Shown: positions 49,532-58,761, counted from the stretch's first letter. The stretch is 64,000 nucleotides of DNA from Anaerolentibacter hominis (GCF_032380675.1 NZ_JAWDIX010000001.1:930001-994000), one strand, 5' to 3'. A program made the numbers and translations. The notes: generated by a model from the sequence alone, not told the origin.

Positions 49532-50190
49532 TGGAGTACAAAGAGGAAGATTATCTGATGCTTTCCGGAATACAGCATTTCGCCTTCTGTCAGCGCCAGT
49601 GGGCCTTGATTCATATCGAACAGCAATGGGAGGAAAATGTGCATACCGTAGAAGGACAACTGCTGCATAAAAGGGCTCACGATTCTATTCTGACGGAAAA
49701 AAGAAATGGCGTTGTTATCTCCAGGGGGCTCCCGGTCTATTCCAGAAGTATGGGGATCAGCGGCGTATGTGATATCGTTGAATTCTATCGGGAAGAAGAT
49801 GGAATTACACTTCATGGACATCGTGGAACTTATCGTGCTTATCCTGTCGAATATAAGAAGGGAAGCCCTAAAGATACAGAGATAGATATATTACAACTGA
49901 CGGCGCAGGCACTTTGTCTGGAAGAAATGATGTCAACACAGATTACGGAAGGGGCGCTGTATTACGGCGAAATTCGCAGGAGACAGGTGATTGAGATAAC
50001 GCAAGAACGGAAGGAACAGGTGAGAACTATGTTTCAGCAGATGCATCAGCTGTATGAACGGCAATATACCCCAAAGGTAAAATGGTCGAAAAGCTGCAGC
50101 GCCTGTTCCATAAAAGATTTGTGTATGCCGGAGCTTGGAAAGACAGAGAATGTTCAGTCTTATATCGAACAGACTTTGTCGGATATGTGA
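49528..50190 (+). CDS. cas4: Cas4 exonuclease
   Basis: A 220-residue Cas4. The first Fe-S cysteine is C21 (FAFCQRQWALIH); the other three are C190, C193 and C199 (CSACSIKDLC). The nuclease core has GISGVCDIVEF and YPVEYKKGSPKD (the E-x-K motif), then the QLTAQALCLEEM helix. Cas4 trims and orients prespacers by PAM before Cas1-Cas2 integration. It starts at the tail of cas7c (ATGATGG), and cas1 begins 8 bases after its stop. Confidence 0.95.
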   Translation: MMEYKEEDYLMLSGIQHFAFCQRQWALIHIEQQWEENVHTVEGQLLHKRAHDSILTEKRNGVVISRGLPVYSRSMGISGVCDIVEFYREEDGITLHGHRGTYRAYPVEYKKGSPKDTEIDILQLTAQALCLEEMMSTQITEGALYYGEIRRRQVIEITQERKEQVRTMFQQMHQLYERQYTPKVKWSKSCSACSIKDLCMPELGKTENVQSYIEQTLSDM

Positions 50191-50197
50191 GGAACAC

Positions 50198-51229
50198 ATG
50201 AGAAAAATATTAAACACACTTTACGTCACATCGGCGGATAACTACTTATCCCTGGACGGAGAAAATATCGTGATACTGGAGGACGGAAGTGAGCTGGGCC
50301 GTATACCTCTTCATAATTTGGAGGCTATTGTTTCCTTTGGATATCGAGGAGTGAGTCCAGCGTTAATGGGAGCTTGTGCCGAGCACAGAATCGGGTTATC
50401 GTTTATGACGCCGCAGGGGAAATTTCTGGCTCGCATTACAGGACCTGTAAAGGGCAATGTGGTATTGCGTAAAAATCAGTATGAGGCGGCAAAAGATTCT
50501 CAGATATGTCTTCAGGTTGCACGAAATTGTATTCTTGGAAAAATATACAATTCCAGATGGATTTTGGAGAGGGCAACAAGAGACCATAGGCTTCAGGTAG
50601 ATGTAGACAAACTAAAACAAGCTTCACAACAGCTAAGGCAATCGCTGGACTACGTAAAAAATACAGAGGATATAGACCAATTGCGGGGGTATGAAGGGGA
50701 AGCCGCCAGCGTTTATTTTGGCGTTATGGATGAACTGATCCTGCAGCAGCAGAAGGAATTCCAGTTTCATGGCCGCAATAAGCGGCCGCCGCTGGATAAA
50801 GTAAATGCGATGCTCTCCTTTGTCTACACTCTTTTGACAACAATGGTGGCGTCTGCTTTAGAGACAGTAGGGCTGGATCCTTATGTGGGATTTATGCATA
50901 CCATCCGCCCCGGCCGGGTTTCCCTGGCATTGGATCTGATTGAGGAGCTGCGTCCGGCTTTGGCCGACCGATTTGTCATCTCCTTAATTAATCGTCGGGT
51001 TATCACTGCAAAGGGCTTTAGAACAAAGGAGGATGGAGCTGTTATCATGGAACCTGATGCAAAAAAGGTATTGCTGACAGAGTGGCAAAATAGAAAAAAG
51101 GAGTTGATAACCCATCCATTCCTAAATGAAAAAGTGGAGTGGGGAATGATACCTTTTGTACAGGCTACCTTGCTTGCCCGATATCTCAGGGGAGATCTGG
51201 ATGAATATCCGCCGTTTTTCTGGAAATAG
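50198..51229 (+). CDS. cas1: Cas1 integrase
   Basis: A 343-residue Cas1: LNTLYVTSADNYLSLDGENIVI at the start, the catalytic glutamate in RGYEGEAASVYF (E166), the histidine in GFMHTIRPGRVSLALDLIEE (H234) and D246. The metal-binding triad is therefore complete. With Cas2 it inserts new spacers at the leader end of the array. The ATG at 50198 lies 8 bases after the cas4 stop; an in-frame earlier start lies within cas4. Confidence 0.97.
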   Translation: MRKILNTLYVTSADNYLSLDGENIVILEDGSELGRIPLHNLEAIVSFGYRGVSPALMGACAEHRIGLSFMTPQGKFLARITGPVKGNVVLRKNQYEAAKDSQICLQVARNCILGKIYNSRWILERATRDHRLQVDVDKLKQASQQLRQSLDYVKNTEDIDQLRGYEGEAASVYFGVMDELILQQQKEFQFHGRNKRPPLDKVNAMLSFVYTLLTTMVASALETVGLDPYVGFMHTIRPGRVSLALDLIEELRPALADRFVISLINRRVITAKGFRTKEDGAVIMEPDAKKVLLTEWQNRKKELITHPFLNEKVEWGMIPFVQATLLARYLRGDLDEYPPFFWK

Positions 51230-51251
51230 AAGGTGGTGACAAGAACAGGAT

Positions 51252-51542
51252 ATGTTGGTTTTGATTACATATGATGTAAATACAGAAACTACAGCCGGTA
51301 AAGCAAGACTTCGAAAAGTAGCAAAACAATGTGTCAACTACGGAAGAAGAGTTCAAAACTCTGTATTTGAATGTATACTTGACAATGCACAATGTGTTTT
51401 ACTGAAAGCAAAATTATGTGATATCATAGATGAAGAGGTAGATAGCTTGAGATTTTATTATCTTGGTAATCACTATAAGACAAAAGTAGAGCACGTCGGG
51501 GTAGATCGGGGTACGGCTGTGGATCAACCTTTGATCTTTTGA
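51252..51542 (+). CDS. cas2: Cas2
   Basis: A 96-residue Cas2 with the ferredoxin-like start MLVLITYDVNTETTAGKARLRKVAK and the NSVFECILDNAQ strand; the D8 metal position is present (YDV). It bridges two Cas1 dimers during spacer capture. It lies 22 bases after cas1 and 187 bases before the first repeat. Confidence 0.96.
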   Translation: MLVLITYDVNTETTAGKARLRKVAKQCVNYGRRVQNSVFECILDNAQCVLLKAKLCDIIDEEVDSLRFYYLGNHYKTKVEHVGVDRGTAVDQPLIF

Positions 51543-51729
51543 CCGATCCTGTCCGCTGGTGCGAAAGGCAAGTGAACATGGAATTCCTGGGTCATTCGCA
51601 CCAAAAAAAGTGCACAAAAAAGGGTGGACTTGATATGGAAAGGCTTGTATTCTATCGTATTATCAGAGGAAATTAATAGTTGTTGTGCAAATTATACAAA
51701 GATTAAAGCAGTCTTTGTATAGTTTTGCT
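51543..51729 (+). promoter_or_regulatory. CRISPR leader
   Basis: AT-rich 187 bases between cas2 and the first repeat. GGTGCGAA (51558-51565) and TTCGCACC (51595-51602), followed by a run of As, form an inverted repeat that I associate with I-C leaders. CAAGTGAACATGGAATTCC lies between. It should hold the array promoter and the Cas1-Cas2 docking sites. Confidence 0.75.
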
Positions 51730-53198
51730 GTCGCTCCCGCAGGGGAGCGTGGATTGAAATAGCGGCTGCGACAGTTGCGGCAGACGCATAAGACGTCGCT
51801 CCCGCAGGGGAGCGTGGATTGAAATATTGCAAGGAAAGATATGTATGTGCTGTGCTTTGTATGTCGCTCCCGCAGGGGAGCGTGGATTGAAATAGTTTGT
51901 CAAATATTGATTTTGGCATATCTTCTTGTCGCTCCCGCAGGGGAGCGTGGATTGAAATATTTAAAAAATTGACATAAAGAAAGGCATATGCGTCGCTCCC
52001 GCAGGGGAGCGTGGATTGAAATAGCTCCGCCTCTGTGATATCGTACCTCTGCAAAAAGTCGCTCCCGCAGGGGAGCGTGGATTGAAATTGATACCACGCC
52101 GTCGATCAGGCGGGACATCTCCGTCGCTCCCGCAGGGGAGCGTGGATTGAAATCATCTTTGCAGGTTTCTATTTTTGTGTTATGCTCGTCGCTCCCGCAG
52201 GGGAGCGTGGATTGAAATTTTACGATAGCGTAAATGGAAATAGCGAGGCCCTGGTCGCTCCCGCAGGGGAGCGTGGATTGAAATTGAAGGTTGTCTGTAT
52301 ATGTCTCCAGATACTTTAGTCGCTCCCGCAGGGGAGCGTGGATTGAAATGGTCGCCAGATCAAAGTATCCGATTTCGGTTACGGTCGCTCCCGCAGGGGA
52401 GCGTGGATTGAAATATACTCGTTTGGGTCTGAACTTATGTCGTCTGGGTCGCTCCCGCAGGGGAGCGTGGATTGAAATCTTGTAGCTAAAGCATTTCAAG
52501 CCATTTTGTAGGTGTCGCTCCCGCAGGGGAGCGTGGATTGAAATTTCCAGCGCATAGATGCTCGACAGCTCATTTACTGTCGCTCCCGCAGGGGAGCGTG
52601 GATTGAAATCATTATAGCTTTTTATGATGCATCTGGTCCTAAGGTCGCTCCCGCAGGGGAGCGTGGATTGAAATACGTAGGCGTATGAGATTTTGTTTAA
52701 AAACCCTGCGTCGCTCCCGCAGGGGAGCGTGGATTGAAATAACTGGTATCTTTCTTTCGCCGCATTCGTACCTAGTCGCTCCCGCAGGGGAGCGTGGATT
52801 GAAATCCTCCAGATAGCGAATGGCCGGGTCTTTTGACTGTCGCTCCCGCAGGGGAGCGTGGATTGAAATAATCCAAGAGAAGCATTTGCCCGGTCCTTTC
52901 CCTGTCGCTCCCGCAGGGGAGCGTGGATTGAAATTTTATCAGATCCACAGCAACAGCAGCCCGTGTCGTCGCTCCCGCAGGGGAGCGTGGATTGAAATAT
53001 CATGGGGTGCGACGGAAAGAATCTGGAAGAAACGGTCGCTCCCTCAGGGGAGCGTGGATTGAAATTTTATAGGAAAGGTGATATAATGACTGAAATTGAG
53101 TTGCTCCCTTAGGGGAGCGTGGATTGAAATATAATAGTATCGCTGGTTGCGTTATTATACATGGCGTGAGTCGTTCCTTCGAGAGCATGGATTTAAAT
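51730..53198 (+). CRISPR. Type I-C CRISPR array: 20 perfect repeats, then 3 decaying ones
   Basis: The repeat is 31 bases, starting GTCGCTCCCGC and ending GCGTGGATTGAAAT, with a CGCTCCC/GGGAGCG stem, the I-C type. Perfect copies start at 51730, 51795, 51863, 51928, 51992, 52058, 52123, 52188, 52254, 52319, 52384, 52448, 52514, 52579, 52644, 52710, 52775, 52839, 52904 and 52968. The copies at 53035 (one change), 53100 (three changes) and 53170 (strongly changed, 29 bases) decay in order, marking the old trailer end. The 22 spacers are 33-39 bases, mostly 34. Transcription is left to right from the leader. I noticed no two equal spacers and no match to this window. Confidence 0.97.
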
Positions 53199-53247
53199 TA
53201 TATAATGGTATAACAAGTATAGAAGTTAAGGAAAGGAGTGAAAAAAG

Positions 53248-53529
53248 ATGGAAGATACATTAAAAATGATATTAGAAAAACTAAATAAGTTGGATGTATT
53301 AGAGGGAAATTATACAAGCTTAGAGGAAAAATATGAAAGCATGGATAGAAAATTGGATCAAATTATTGATCTGGCAACCACATCAGATTATCGTTTAGAA
53401 TTGGAAGAAAGTAGATCAGAATTATACGAAAAGGAAATAAAAGTTCTTAAAGCATCGAATGAAAGACTAAATAAAATAACTGTACAATTAGCAACCAGAC
53501 TAGATATTTTAGAAGAAAAAGTTAGTTAA
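53248..53529 (+). CDS. Small coiled-coil protein inside the decaying CRISPR trailer
   Basis: A 93-residue, very acidic and Lys-rich helical protein: DTLKMILEKLNKLDVLEGNYTSLEEKYESMDRKLDQII, then heptad-like repeats to the end. It has a good GGAAAGGAG site. Its base composition is clearly more AT-rich than the cas genes. It sits between decayed repeats at 53170-53198 and 53570-53600, so it was inserted into, or grew out of, the old end of the array. It may be a phage- or plasmid-type protein. No function is assigned. Confidence 0.6.
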   Translation: MEDTLKMILEKLNKLDVLEGNYTSLEEKYESMDRKLDQIIDLATTSDYRLELEESRSELYEKEIKVLKASNERLNKITVQLATRLDILEEKVS

Positions 53530-53569
53530 CCATTCCTTCCCTTCCCGGCGGGGTAAAGCAGGGAAAAGT

Positions 53570-53697
53570 ATTGTTCCCGCAGGGGAGCGTGAATTGAAAT
53601 AATCTCTATCTGCCCTGTCTATAGTATCCTATACCGGTCAGTCGTTCCATCGGGAGGCTGGTCGGTTAGTCGTTTTCTCAAAGAGCGTGAACTATAT
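53570..53697 (+). repeat. Remnant CRISPR repeats beyond the array
   Basis: A 31-base near copy at 53570-53600 (TTCCCGCAGGGGAGCGTGAA core) keeps the stem and the GAATTGAAAT end. Weaker traces follow at 53641 (GTCGTTCCATCGGGAG) and 53669-53697 (GTCGTT...AGAGCGTGAACT). They extend the former array by about 500 bases. The rest of 53530-53870 is AT-rich DNA before the second guaA gene. Confidence 0.7.
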
Positions 53698-53870
53698 TGA
53701 GCCAAGACGCCGTTGCTTTTGCCCATTCTCGACAATATCCTATTAGAATTTCTCTATTTCACTGCACTAATCAAAAAAATCTTTTACTTCTTTTGCCTTT
53801 ATATTATAATGTCTATAGCAAACCAAGCGAATGAAAGCATTGTATATGATAAACAAAGGAGAAAAAGCAA

Positions 53871-55163
53871 ATGAAACAGGACATGATTGTCATTCTGGAT
53901 CTGGGCAGCACGGAAAATACCACGCTTGCCAGAGAAATTCGAGATTTAGGCGTATACAGCGAGATATATCCTCATGATATCACCGTTGAGAGTTTGAAAA
54001 GCCTGGAAAATGTCAAAGGTGTTATCTTAAATGGCGGCGAAAACCGTGTTGTGGACGGAAAGGCAGTGGAAATTGACTCTGCGCTTTATCAGTGCGGTTA
54101 TCCGATGATGAGCATTGATCATCCTACGTCCAAATGTGACTTGAAATATGCGGTTCTGCCGTCAAAGGAAGAGCTGAAACAGTTTGTCTTTGATGTCTGC
54201 AAGGCAGAAGCAAACTGGAATATGAAGAATTTTGTAGAAGACCAGATTGAATTGGTGCGTCGCCAAGTGGGAGACAAAAAAGTACTTCTGGCCCTTTCCG
54301 GCGGAGTGGACAGTTCCGTTGTAGCAGCCCTATTGGTTAAGGCGATCGGGGAACAGTTGGTCTGTGTCCATGTAAATCATGGTCTGATGCGCAAAGGGGA
54401 ATCCGAGAGCGTAGTAGAAGTATTCAGGAATCAGCTGAAAGCAAATCTGATCTACCTTGACGCCAGCGAGCGTTTCCTTGGAAAGCTGGCAGATGTGTCC
54501 GATCCTGAGAAAAAGAGAAAAATTATCGGTGAAGAATTTATCCGTGTATTCGAGGAAGAAGCCAGGAAACTGGACGGCATCGCTTATCTGGCCCAGGGAA
54601 CCATTTATCCGGATATTATTGAGAGTGGTACGAAGACAGCCAAGATGGTAAAATCCCATCACAACGTAGGCGGCCTGCCGGAGGATTTTGATTTCGAACT
54701 GGTGGAACCTCTGCGTCAGCTGTTTAAGGATGAAGTACGTGCCTGCGGTCTGGAACTGGGCCTCCCGGATGAGATGGTGTTCCGTCAGCCTTTCCCGGGC
54801 CCGGGTTTAGGGGTGAGATGCCTGGGTGCGATCACGAAAGAAAGACTGGAGGCTGTGCGCGAGTCCGATGCGATTCTGAGAGAAGAGTTTCAAAAAGCCG
54901 GTCTGGACAAAAAGGTATGGCAATATTTTACTGTGGTTCCGGACTTTAAATCAGTCGGTGTGAAAAATAATGCCAGATGTTTTGAATATCCGGTTATTAT
55001 CCGGGCGATTAACACGATTGATGCGATGAGTGCCAGTGTGGAGCAGATTGAGTGGCCGGTGCTGTTAAAGATCACTGACCGTATTTTAAAAGAAGTAGAA
55101 AATGTAAACCGTGTCTGCTATGATGTGTCTCCTAAGCCAACGGCGACGATTGAGTGGGAATGA
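53871..55163 (+). CDS. GMP synthase paralogue lacking glutaminase catalytic residues
   Basis: A 430-residue GuaA-like protein. The ATP-pyrophosphatase and dimerisation domains are complete: LALSGGVDSSV (from about 140), AQGTIYPDIIES, VKSHHNVGG, RQPFPGPGLG, and the end KPTATIEWE. The glutaminase domain is about 80 residues too short: the start (DMIVILDLGS, GVILNGGENR) is kept, but GICYG is replaced by SIDHP (D83 at the Cys place) and the F-H-P-E-V segment is gone. It could only use free ammonia, or it may have a regulatory or decoy role. AAAGGAG precedes the ATG. Element-type repeats follow its 3' end. Confidence 0.92.
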   Translation: MKQDMIVILDLGSTENTTLAREIRDLGVYSEIYPHDITVESLKSLENVKGVILNGGENRVVDGKAVEIDSALYQCGYPMMSIDHPTSKCDLKYAVLPSKEELKQFVFDVCKAEANWNMKNFVEDQIELVRRQVGDKKVLLALSGGVDSSVVAALLVKAIGEQLVCVHVNHGLMRKGESESVVEVFRNQLKANLIYLDASERFLGKLADVSDPEKKRKIIGEEFIRVFEEEARKLDGIAYLAQGTIYPDIIESGTKTAKMVKSHHNVGGLPEDFDFELVEPLRQLFKDEVRACGLELGLPDEMVFRQPFPGPGLGVRCLGAITKERLEAVRESDAILREEFQKAGLDKKVWQYFTVVPDFKSVGVKNNARCFEYPVIIRAINTIDAMSASVEQIEWPVLLKITDRILKEVENVNRVCYDVSPKPTATIEWE

Positions 55164-55222
55164 CCGTCAAAACGGCGCAAACCCGCATGAATACAGGCTT
55201 TTTAGCCTGTCGCTTTGCAGCT

Positions 55223-55240
55223 TGATACTGGATTGATACT
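55223..55240 (+). repeat. Paired TGATACT sites, left end of element
   Basis: TGATACT at 55223-55229 and 55234-55240 (period 11), 60 bases after the second guaA stop, the same distance as after the first guaA (59 bases). Confidence 0.55.
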
Positions 55241-55277
55241 ATTCGTATCTGCCCGGTACTCAAGAGAATGATTGCAA

Positions 55278-55336
55278 GGGACAAGCAAAACCGCCCTGCT
55301 GAACGACAAGTTCAGCAGGGCGGTTTTGTTTGTCCC
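55278..55336. terminator. Long bidirectional terminator hairpin
   Basis: GGGACAAGCAAAACCGCCC... (55278-55304) pairs nearly perfectly over about 27 bases with its reverse complement (55310-55336) around a GACAA loop, with A and T tracts on both sides. It serves the XRE gene and perhaps the guaA paralogue. Confidence 0.9.
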
Positions 55337-55893
55337 TATTCTGTTTTCCGCCATTGGATATAGTAGTCATGTTTTTTACTGTCATCACAAGTACACGGCC
55401 AGTTGAGTTTCCATTCAAAGTATTCGTCCCTGGTAATCTCCCCGGCGTGTAACTCCTGCTGGCGCAAGAGCCATTCCCGCATGAACTCGTCTACAAGGCC
55501 ATAGTTGAAGTAAATACCCACGGGAGGGTGAGCGGGCCAATCGTCGTTGTCGTTGTAGCGCACGCCGGTATCGTCGTAGGTCCCCGCCCTGCCCGGATTG
55601 CGGACAAGCTGGAACAGACGGATAGCGCCGGGGCTGTCCTCGTCCAGCCAGAAGAATGTCCGCATGAAGTCCTCGGCACAGCCGGGGGCCACGGTATAGA
55701 AGTTCTGGCGGTCTACACGCAGAACCTCGGCAATTTTATCCAACAGTTCCTTTTTCGGGACACGGTAATTCGTTTCATACTGGGCGATACGGTTATCTGC
55801 TCCCTTTTCGTCAAAGCCGATAGCCAGCCCCAATTCCTTTTGCGTCATACCCCGGAAGGTGCGGATTTTTTTTATCTTATCTCCGACTGTCAT
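55336..55893 (-). CDS. XRE-family repressor of the element
   Basis: A 185-residue protein: residues 1-65 are a Cro/CI helix-turn-helix (KIKKIRTFRGMTQKELGLAIGFDEKGADNRIAQYETNYRVPKKELLDKIAEVL), with the ADNRIAQYE insertion typical of regulators on conjugative elements of Clostridia. The rest is a helical region rich in Trp and Asp with a YFEWKLNWPCTCDD segment. It is divergent from the 56060 gene and faces direct repeats CAAAAAAGYGAAATA, probably its operators. Confidence 0.85.
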   Translation of the reverse strand: MTVGDKIKKIRTFRGMTQKELGLAIGFDEKGADNRIAQYETNYRVPKKELLDKIAEVLRVDRQNFYTVAPGCAEDFMRTFFWLDEDSPGAIRLFQLVRNPGRAGTYDDTGVRYNDNDDWPAHPPVGIYFNYGLVDEFMREWLLRQQELHAGEITRDEYFEWKLNWPCTCDDSKKHDYYIQWRKTE

Positions 55894-55925
55894 AATATCT
55901 CACCGCCTTTGAAAACAGTATAGCG

Positions 55926-56007
55926 CAAAAAAGTGAAATATGCAAGATAAAGTTTAACAAAAAAGCGAAATAAATTCTTGACATTAACACTTGTGTTAAT
56001 GTATAAT
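55926..56007. promoter_or_regulatory. Divergent control region of the element
   Basis: Direct repeats CAAAAAAGTGAAATA (55926-55940) and CAAAAAAGCGAAATA (55958-55972) face the XRE gene. The rightward promoter is TTGACA (55978-55983), 18 bases, TATAAT (56002-56007), and the spacer is the perfect palindrome ATTAACAC-TT-GTGTTAAT (55983-56000). Two different operator types imply two regulators. Confidence 0.8.
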
Positions 56008-56059
56008 GAAAATGCAGACATTAACATATTTGCGAATACAAAATAAGGAGGTGCAGAAC

Positions 56060-56350
56060 ATGAGCAAAGAGCTGTTCGTAAGGGCGGAGGAAGTATCTGA
56101 GGAATTGGGTATCTCCAAGCCCTACGCCTACAAGCTGGTGCGGGAAAGCAACGAGCGCCTGTCCGACCGTTTGCAGAAGGTAAAGATGGAGAACAAAACC
56201 CTCCGGGGAATTGCCGCCAACTATGAGTGGGTCAAGCGGGTCTTTGGCCCCCAGGAGGTAGATAGGGCGGTAGAGGCTGCTAAACAGCGGGAGCAGGAGG
56301 AGAAAGCCAGGAAACGGCCACAGCGTTTTTTCAGCCGGGTTGAGCGGTAA
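56060..56350 (+). CDS. Excisionase-like start fused to a relaxase-type tail (deletion scar)
   Basis: A 96-residue ORF in two parts. Residues 1-32 (SKELFVRAEEVSEELGISKPYAYKLVRESNE) are the start of a MerR-like excisionase of Clostridial elements. From LSDRLQKVKMENKTLRGIAANYEWVKRVFG to the end (REQEEKARKRPQRFFSR) it looks like the coiled C-terminus of a MobV/MobA-type relaxase. This suggests an internal deletion joined two genes and removed the integrase and transfer genes between. The start ATG 56060 has AAGGAGGTG upstream. It may still bind DNA, but that is doubtful. Confidence 0.6.
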   Translation: MSKELFVRAEEVSEELGISKPYAYKLVRESNERLSDRLQKVKMENKTLRGIAANYEWVKRVFGPQEVDRAVEAAKQREQEEKARKRPQRFFSRVER

Positions 56351-56535
56351 AGACAAATAGAGTTGTGATCTGCCAGTTTAGTCGCAAACTTCCGCCAACG
56401 ACGGCGCGTTGTGCCGCTTGTCTTGACCTTTGATGGGATTTTGCGATTGTTCTACCTTCCTCTTTACCAAGGAGTGAAAGTGTAGTATACTATTAATACT
56501 ATTTCAAAAATTAACGGAAGGAAGAGTTTCTATAT

Positions 56536-58761
56536 ATGACTACGAAGCTTAAGATTCCAAAAATTACTTTCATTATATGTTTTATTGCGGTTCTATTTGC
56601 CGTAATTAGCATCTATTCTGCAAACAGGATGAGGATCACCTCTCAAGATATGTATGAGCATCCTTATATGGTAACAAACACCGCCAGAGAGATGCGTTCC
56701 CGTCTGCTGGATATGAAACGCTTTGTCGGTATATTTATGACGACAGGCTTTGATAAAGAAGACGATGCCCGCGAACTATTCGAAGAGCGCTATAAGTTAC
56801 AGAATGAAGCAATTGATAAAATCAAAGAATGCTATTTGGGAAGCAAAGAAGATGTTGCCGCTTTGCGGGAATCTATGGACGACCTGATTGCGGTACAAGA
56901 TGAGGCATTAAAGTTTGTTGGAAAGCAGCATACAGCGGAGGAAATCCAGAGTTTCATTGATGAGAATATTTATCCGTGCTATGATGCGGTCAGTGATTGT
57001 CTGGATGCGATTATTGCTTTTTCAGATTCCAAAATATACAGCCTCACAGAAAGCTCGACCTATACGGCGGTGATTTCGATTGGAACCGCTCTTTTTATGA
57101 CCATCGGCATTGTATTCCTGACAATCACTTCCAATATAGCTGAGCAGAAGAATATTAGGAATATGAAAGCGCGGGAGCTTGAGCTCCAGGACGCCCTTCT
57201 GGCGGCAAGGAAAGCCAACAACGCGAAAAAGGATTTTCTGTCCCGCATGTCACATGAAATCCGCACGCCGATGAACGCGATTATTGGAATGACAGCGATT
57301 GCTGGCTCCCATCTGGAAGACCGGGGGCGGGTGGAGGATTGCCTCTCTAAAATCGCGTTCTCTTCCCGCCACTTGTTGTCACTCATCAACGACATTCTGG
57401 ACATGTCCAAAATTGAAGCGGGAAAGCTGACAATCGGCCATGAGGCGTTCCGGCTTCCTCAATTGACGGAGGCGGTGATCTCCGTCGCTTACCCCCAGGC
57501 CAAGGGGCAGGGGAAAATCTTTAAATGCAGCATCAGTGATGTGACCCACGAAATCTTTGTCGGAGACTTTTTGCGGGTAAATCAAATTCTCTTAAACCTG
57601 CTTTCCAACGCGATCAAGTTTACCCCCCAGGGCGGGACGATCCGGTTGGAAATCAAGCAGGTAGAACGAAAAAATGGTGGGGTGTTTCTGCAATTCGTTG
57701 TCAGTGATACGGGAATTGGCATGAGCGAAGAATTTTTAGAGCACCTTTTCCTTCCCTTTGAACAGGCTGACAATCAGATTTCACAAAAATACGGCGGTAC
57801 GGGCTTGGGCATGGCGATCACACATAATTTGGTGGATTTGTTGGGCGGTTCTATTCAGGTCAAAAGCAAGCCGCAGGAAGGAACCACCTTTACGGTGCAA
57901 CTGCCCTTTGACCTCCCGGCAGAAGCCATGGAGCAGAGGAAGTGGCAGCTAGATACACTTAAGGTGTTGGTCGTAGACGACGAGGAAGACGTCTGCATCC
58001 ATGCAACCCTTTTGCTCAAGCGGATGGGGATTTTGTCGCACTACTTAAAATCCGGGCAAGAAGCGGTCAAGGCCGTGCTGGAAGCACATGAAACCGGTAC
58101 AGACTATGATGTGTGTATTATCGACTGGCAAATGCCGGATATGGATGGAGTAAAAGTGACGCGGCAAATTCGCGAGAAGCTGGGTCCGGATACTTTAATT
58201 ATCATCATCTCGGCCTACGATTGGAGTGAGATCGAGGAAGAAGCACGTCTAGCGGGCGCCAATGCTTTCATCGCGAAGCCACTGTTTCAGTACACACTTT
58301 ACAATGTCCTGGTATCTGCTTTTGGTGCGGCGCCTTCACAACCTTCCTGCGAAGAAAAATCGGAGGTTGAACGGGATATTTTCACCGGTAAACGGTTTAT
58401 TTTGGCGGAGGACAATGCGCTGAATCAGGAAATAGCCGTTGAGTTGCTAAGCATGACCGGGGCGGTCATTGACTGCGCCACAAACGGAGAGGAAGCCGTG
58501 AAACGCTTTGAAGTTTCTCCCGCCGGTTACTACGATCTCATTTTAATGGATGTGCAAATGCCAATAATGGACGGCTATGCCGCCACCAGGCAAATCCGCG
58601 CTGGAAGTCATCCCGATGCTGGGAGGATTCCAATTCTTGCGATGACTGCGAATACTTTTACGGAGGATGTTGACGCAGCCTTTGCCGCCGGAATGAATGG
58701 ACATATCGCAAAGCCCATTGAACTCAAGATCCTCTACCGGACAATAAGAGGGCTGTTATAA
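56536..58761 (+). CDS. Membrane hybrid histidine kinase with two receiver domains
   Basis: A 741-residue kinase. Two membrane helices (about 10-28 and 172-195) enclose an outer four-helix sensor (about 30-170, helical, with EMRSRLLDMKRFVGIF). Then come a coiled linker, SRMSHEIRTPMNAIIGM with H240, the N box ILLNLLSNAIKFTP, and GTGLGM. Receiver 1 has D530 (CIIDWQMPDMDG) and receiver 2 has D672 (LILMDVQMPIMDG). No output domain. It lies within the element borders and may be cargo. It shares its kinase-receiver plan with the 9153 gene. GGAAGGAAGAG precedes the ATG. Confidence 0.9.
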   Translation: MTTKLKIPKITFIICFIAVLFAVISIYSANRMRITSQDMYEHPYMVTNTAREMRSRLLDMKRFVGIFMTTGFDKEDDARELFEERYKLQNEAIDKIKECYLGSKEDVAALRESMDDLIAVQDEALKFVGKQHTAEEIQSFIDENIYPCYDAVSDCLDAIIAFSDSKIYSLTESSTYTAVISIGTALFMTIGIVFLTITSNIAEQKNIRNMKARELELQDALLAARKANNAKKDFLSRMSHEIRTPMNAIIGMTAIAGSHLEDRGRVEDCLSKIAFSSRHLLSLINDILDMSKIEAGKLTIGHEAFRLPQLTEAVISVAYPQAKGQGKIFKCSISDVTHEIFVGDFLRVNQILLNLLSNAIKFTPQGGTIRLEIKQVERKNGGVFLQFVVSDTGIGMSEEFLEHLFLPFEQADNQISQKYGGTGLGMAITHNLVDLLGGSIQVKSKPQEGTTFTVQLPFDLPAEAMEQRKWQLDTLKVLVVDDEEDVCIHATLLLKRMGILSHYLKSGQEAVKAVLEAHETGTDYDVCIIDWQMPDMDGVKVTRQIREKLGPDTLIIIISAYDWSEIEEEARLAGANAFIAKPLFQYTLYNVLVSAFGAAPSQPSCEEKSEVERDIFTGKRFILAEDNALNQEIAVELLSMTGAVIDCATNGEEAVKRFEVSPAGYYDLILMDVQMPIMDGYAATRQIRAGSHPDAGRIPILAMTANTFTEDVDAAFAAGMNGHIAKPIELKILYRTIRGLL

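Noticed and set aside
51900..53003. Long minus-strand ORF (367 codons) across the CRISPR array, and similar short ones nearby
   Set aside because: It is translated repeat DNA: the same peptide recurs with each repeat. The open frames come from the repeat length, not from coding selection.
51730..53198. Self-targeting spacers
   Set aside because: By eye I saw no spacer that matches another part of the window; the rest of the genome cannot be judged.
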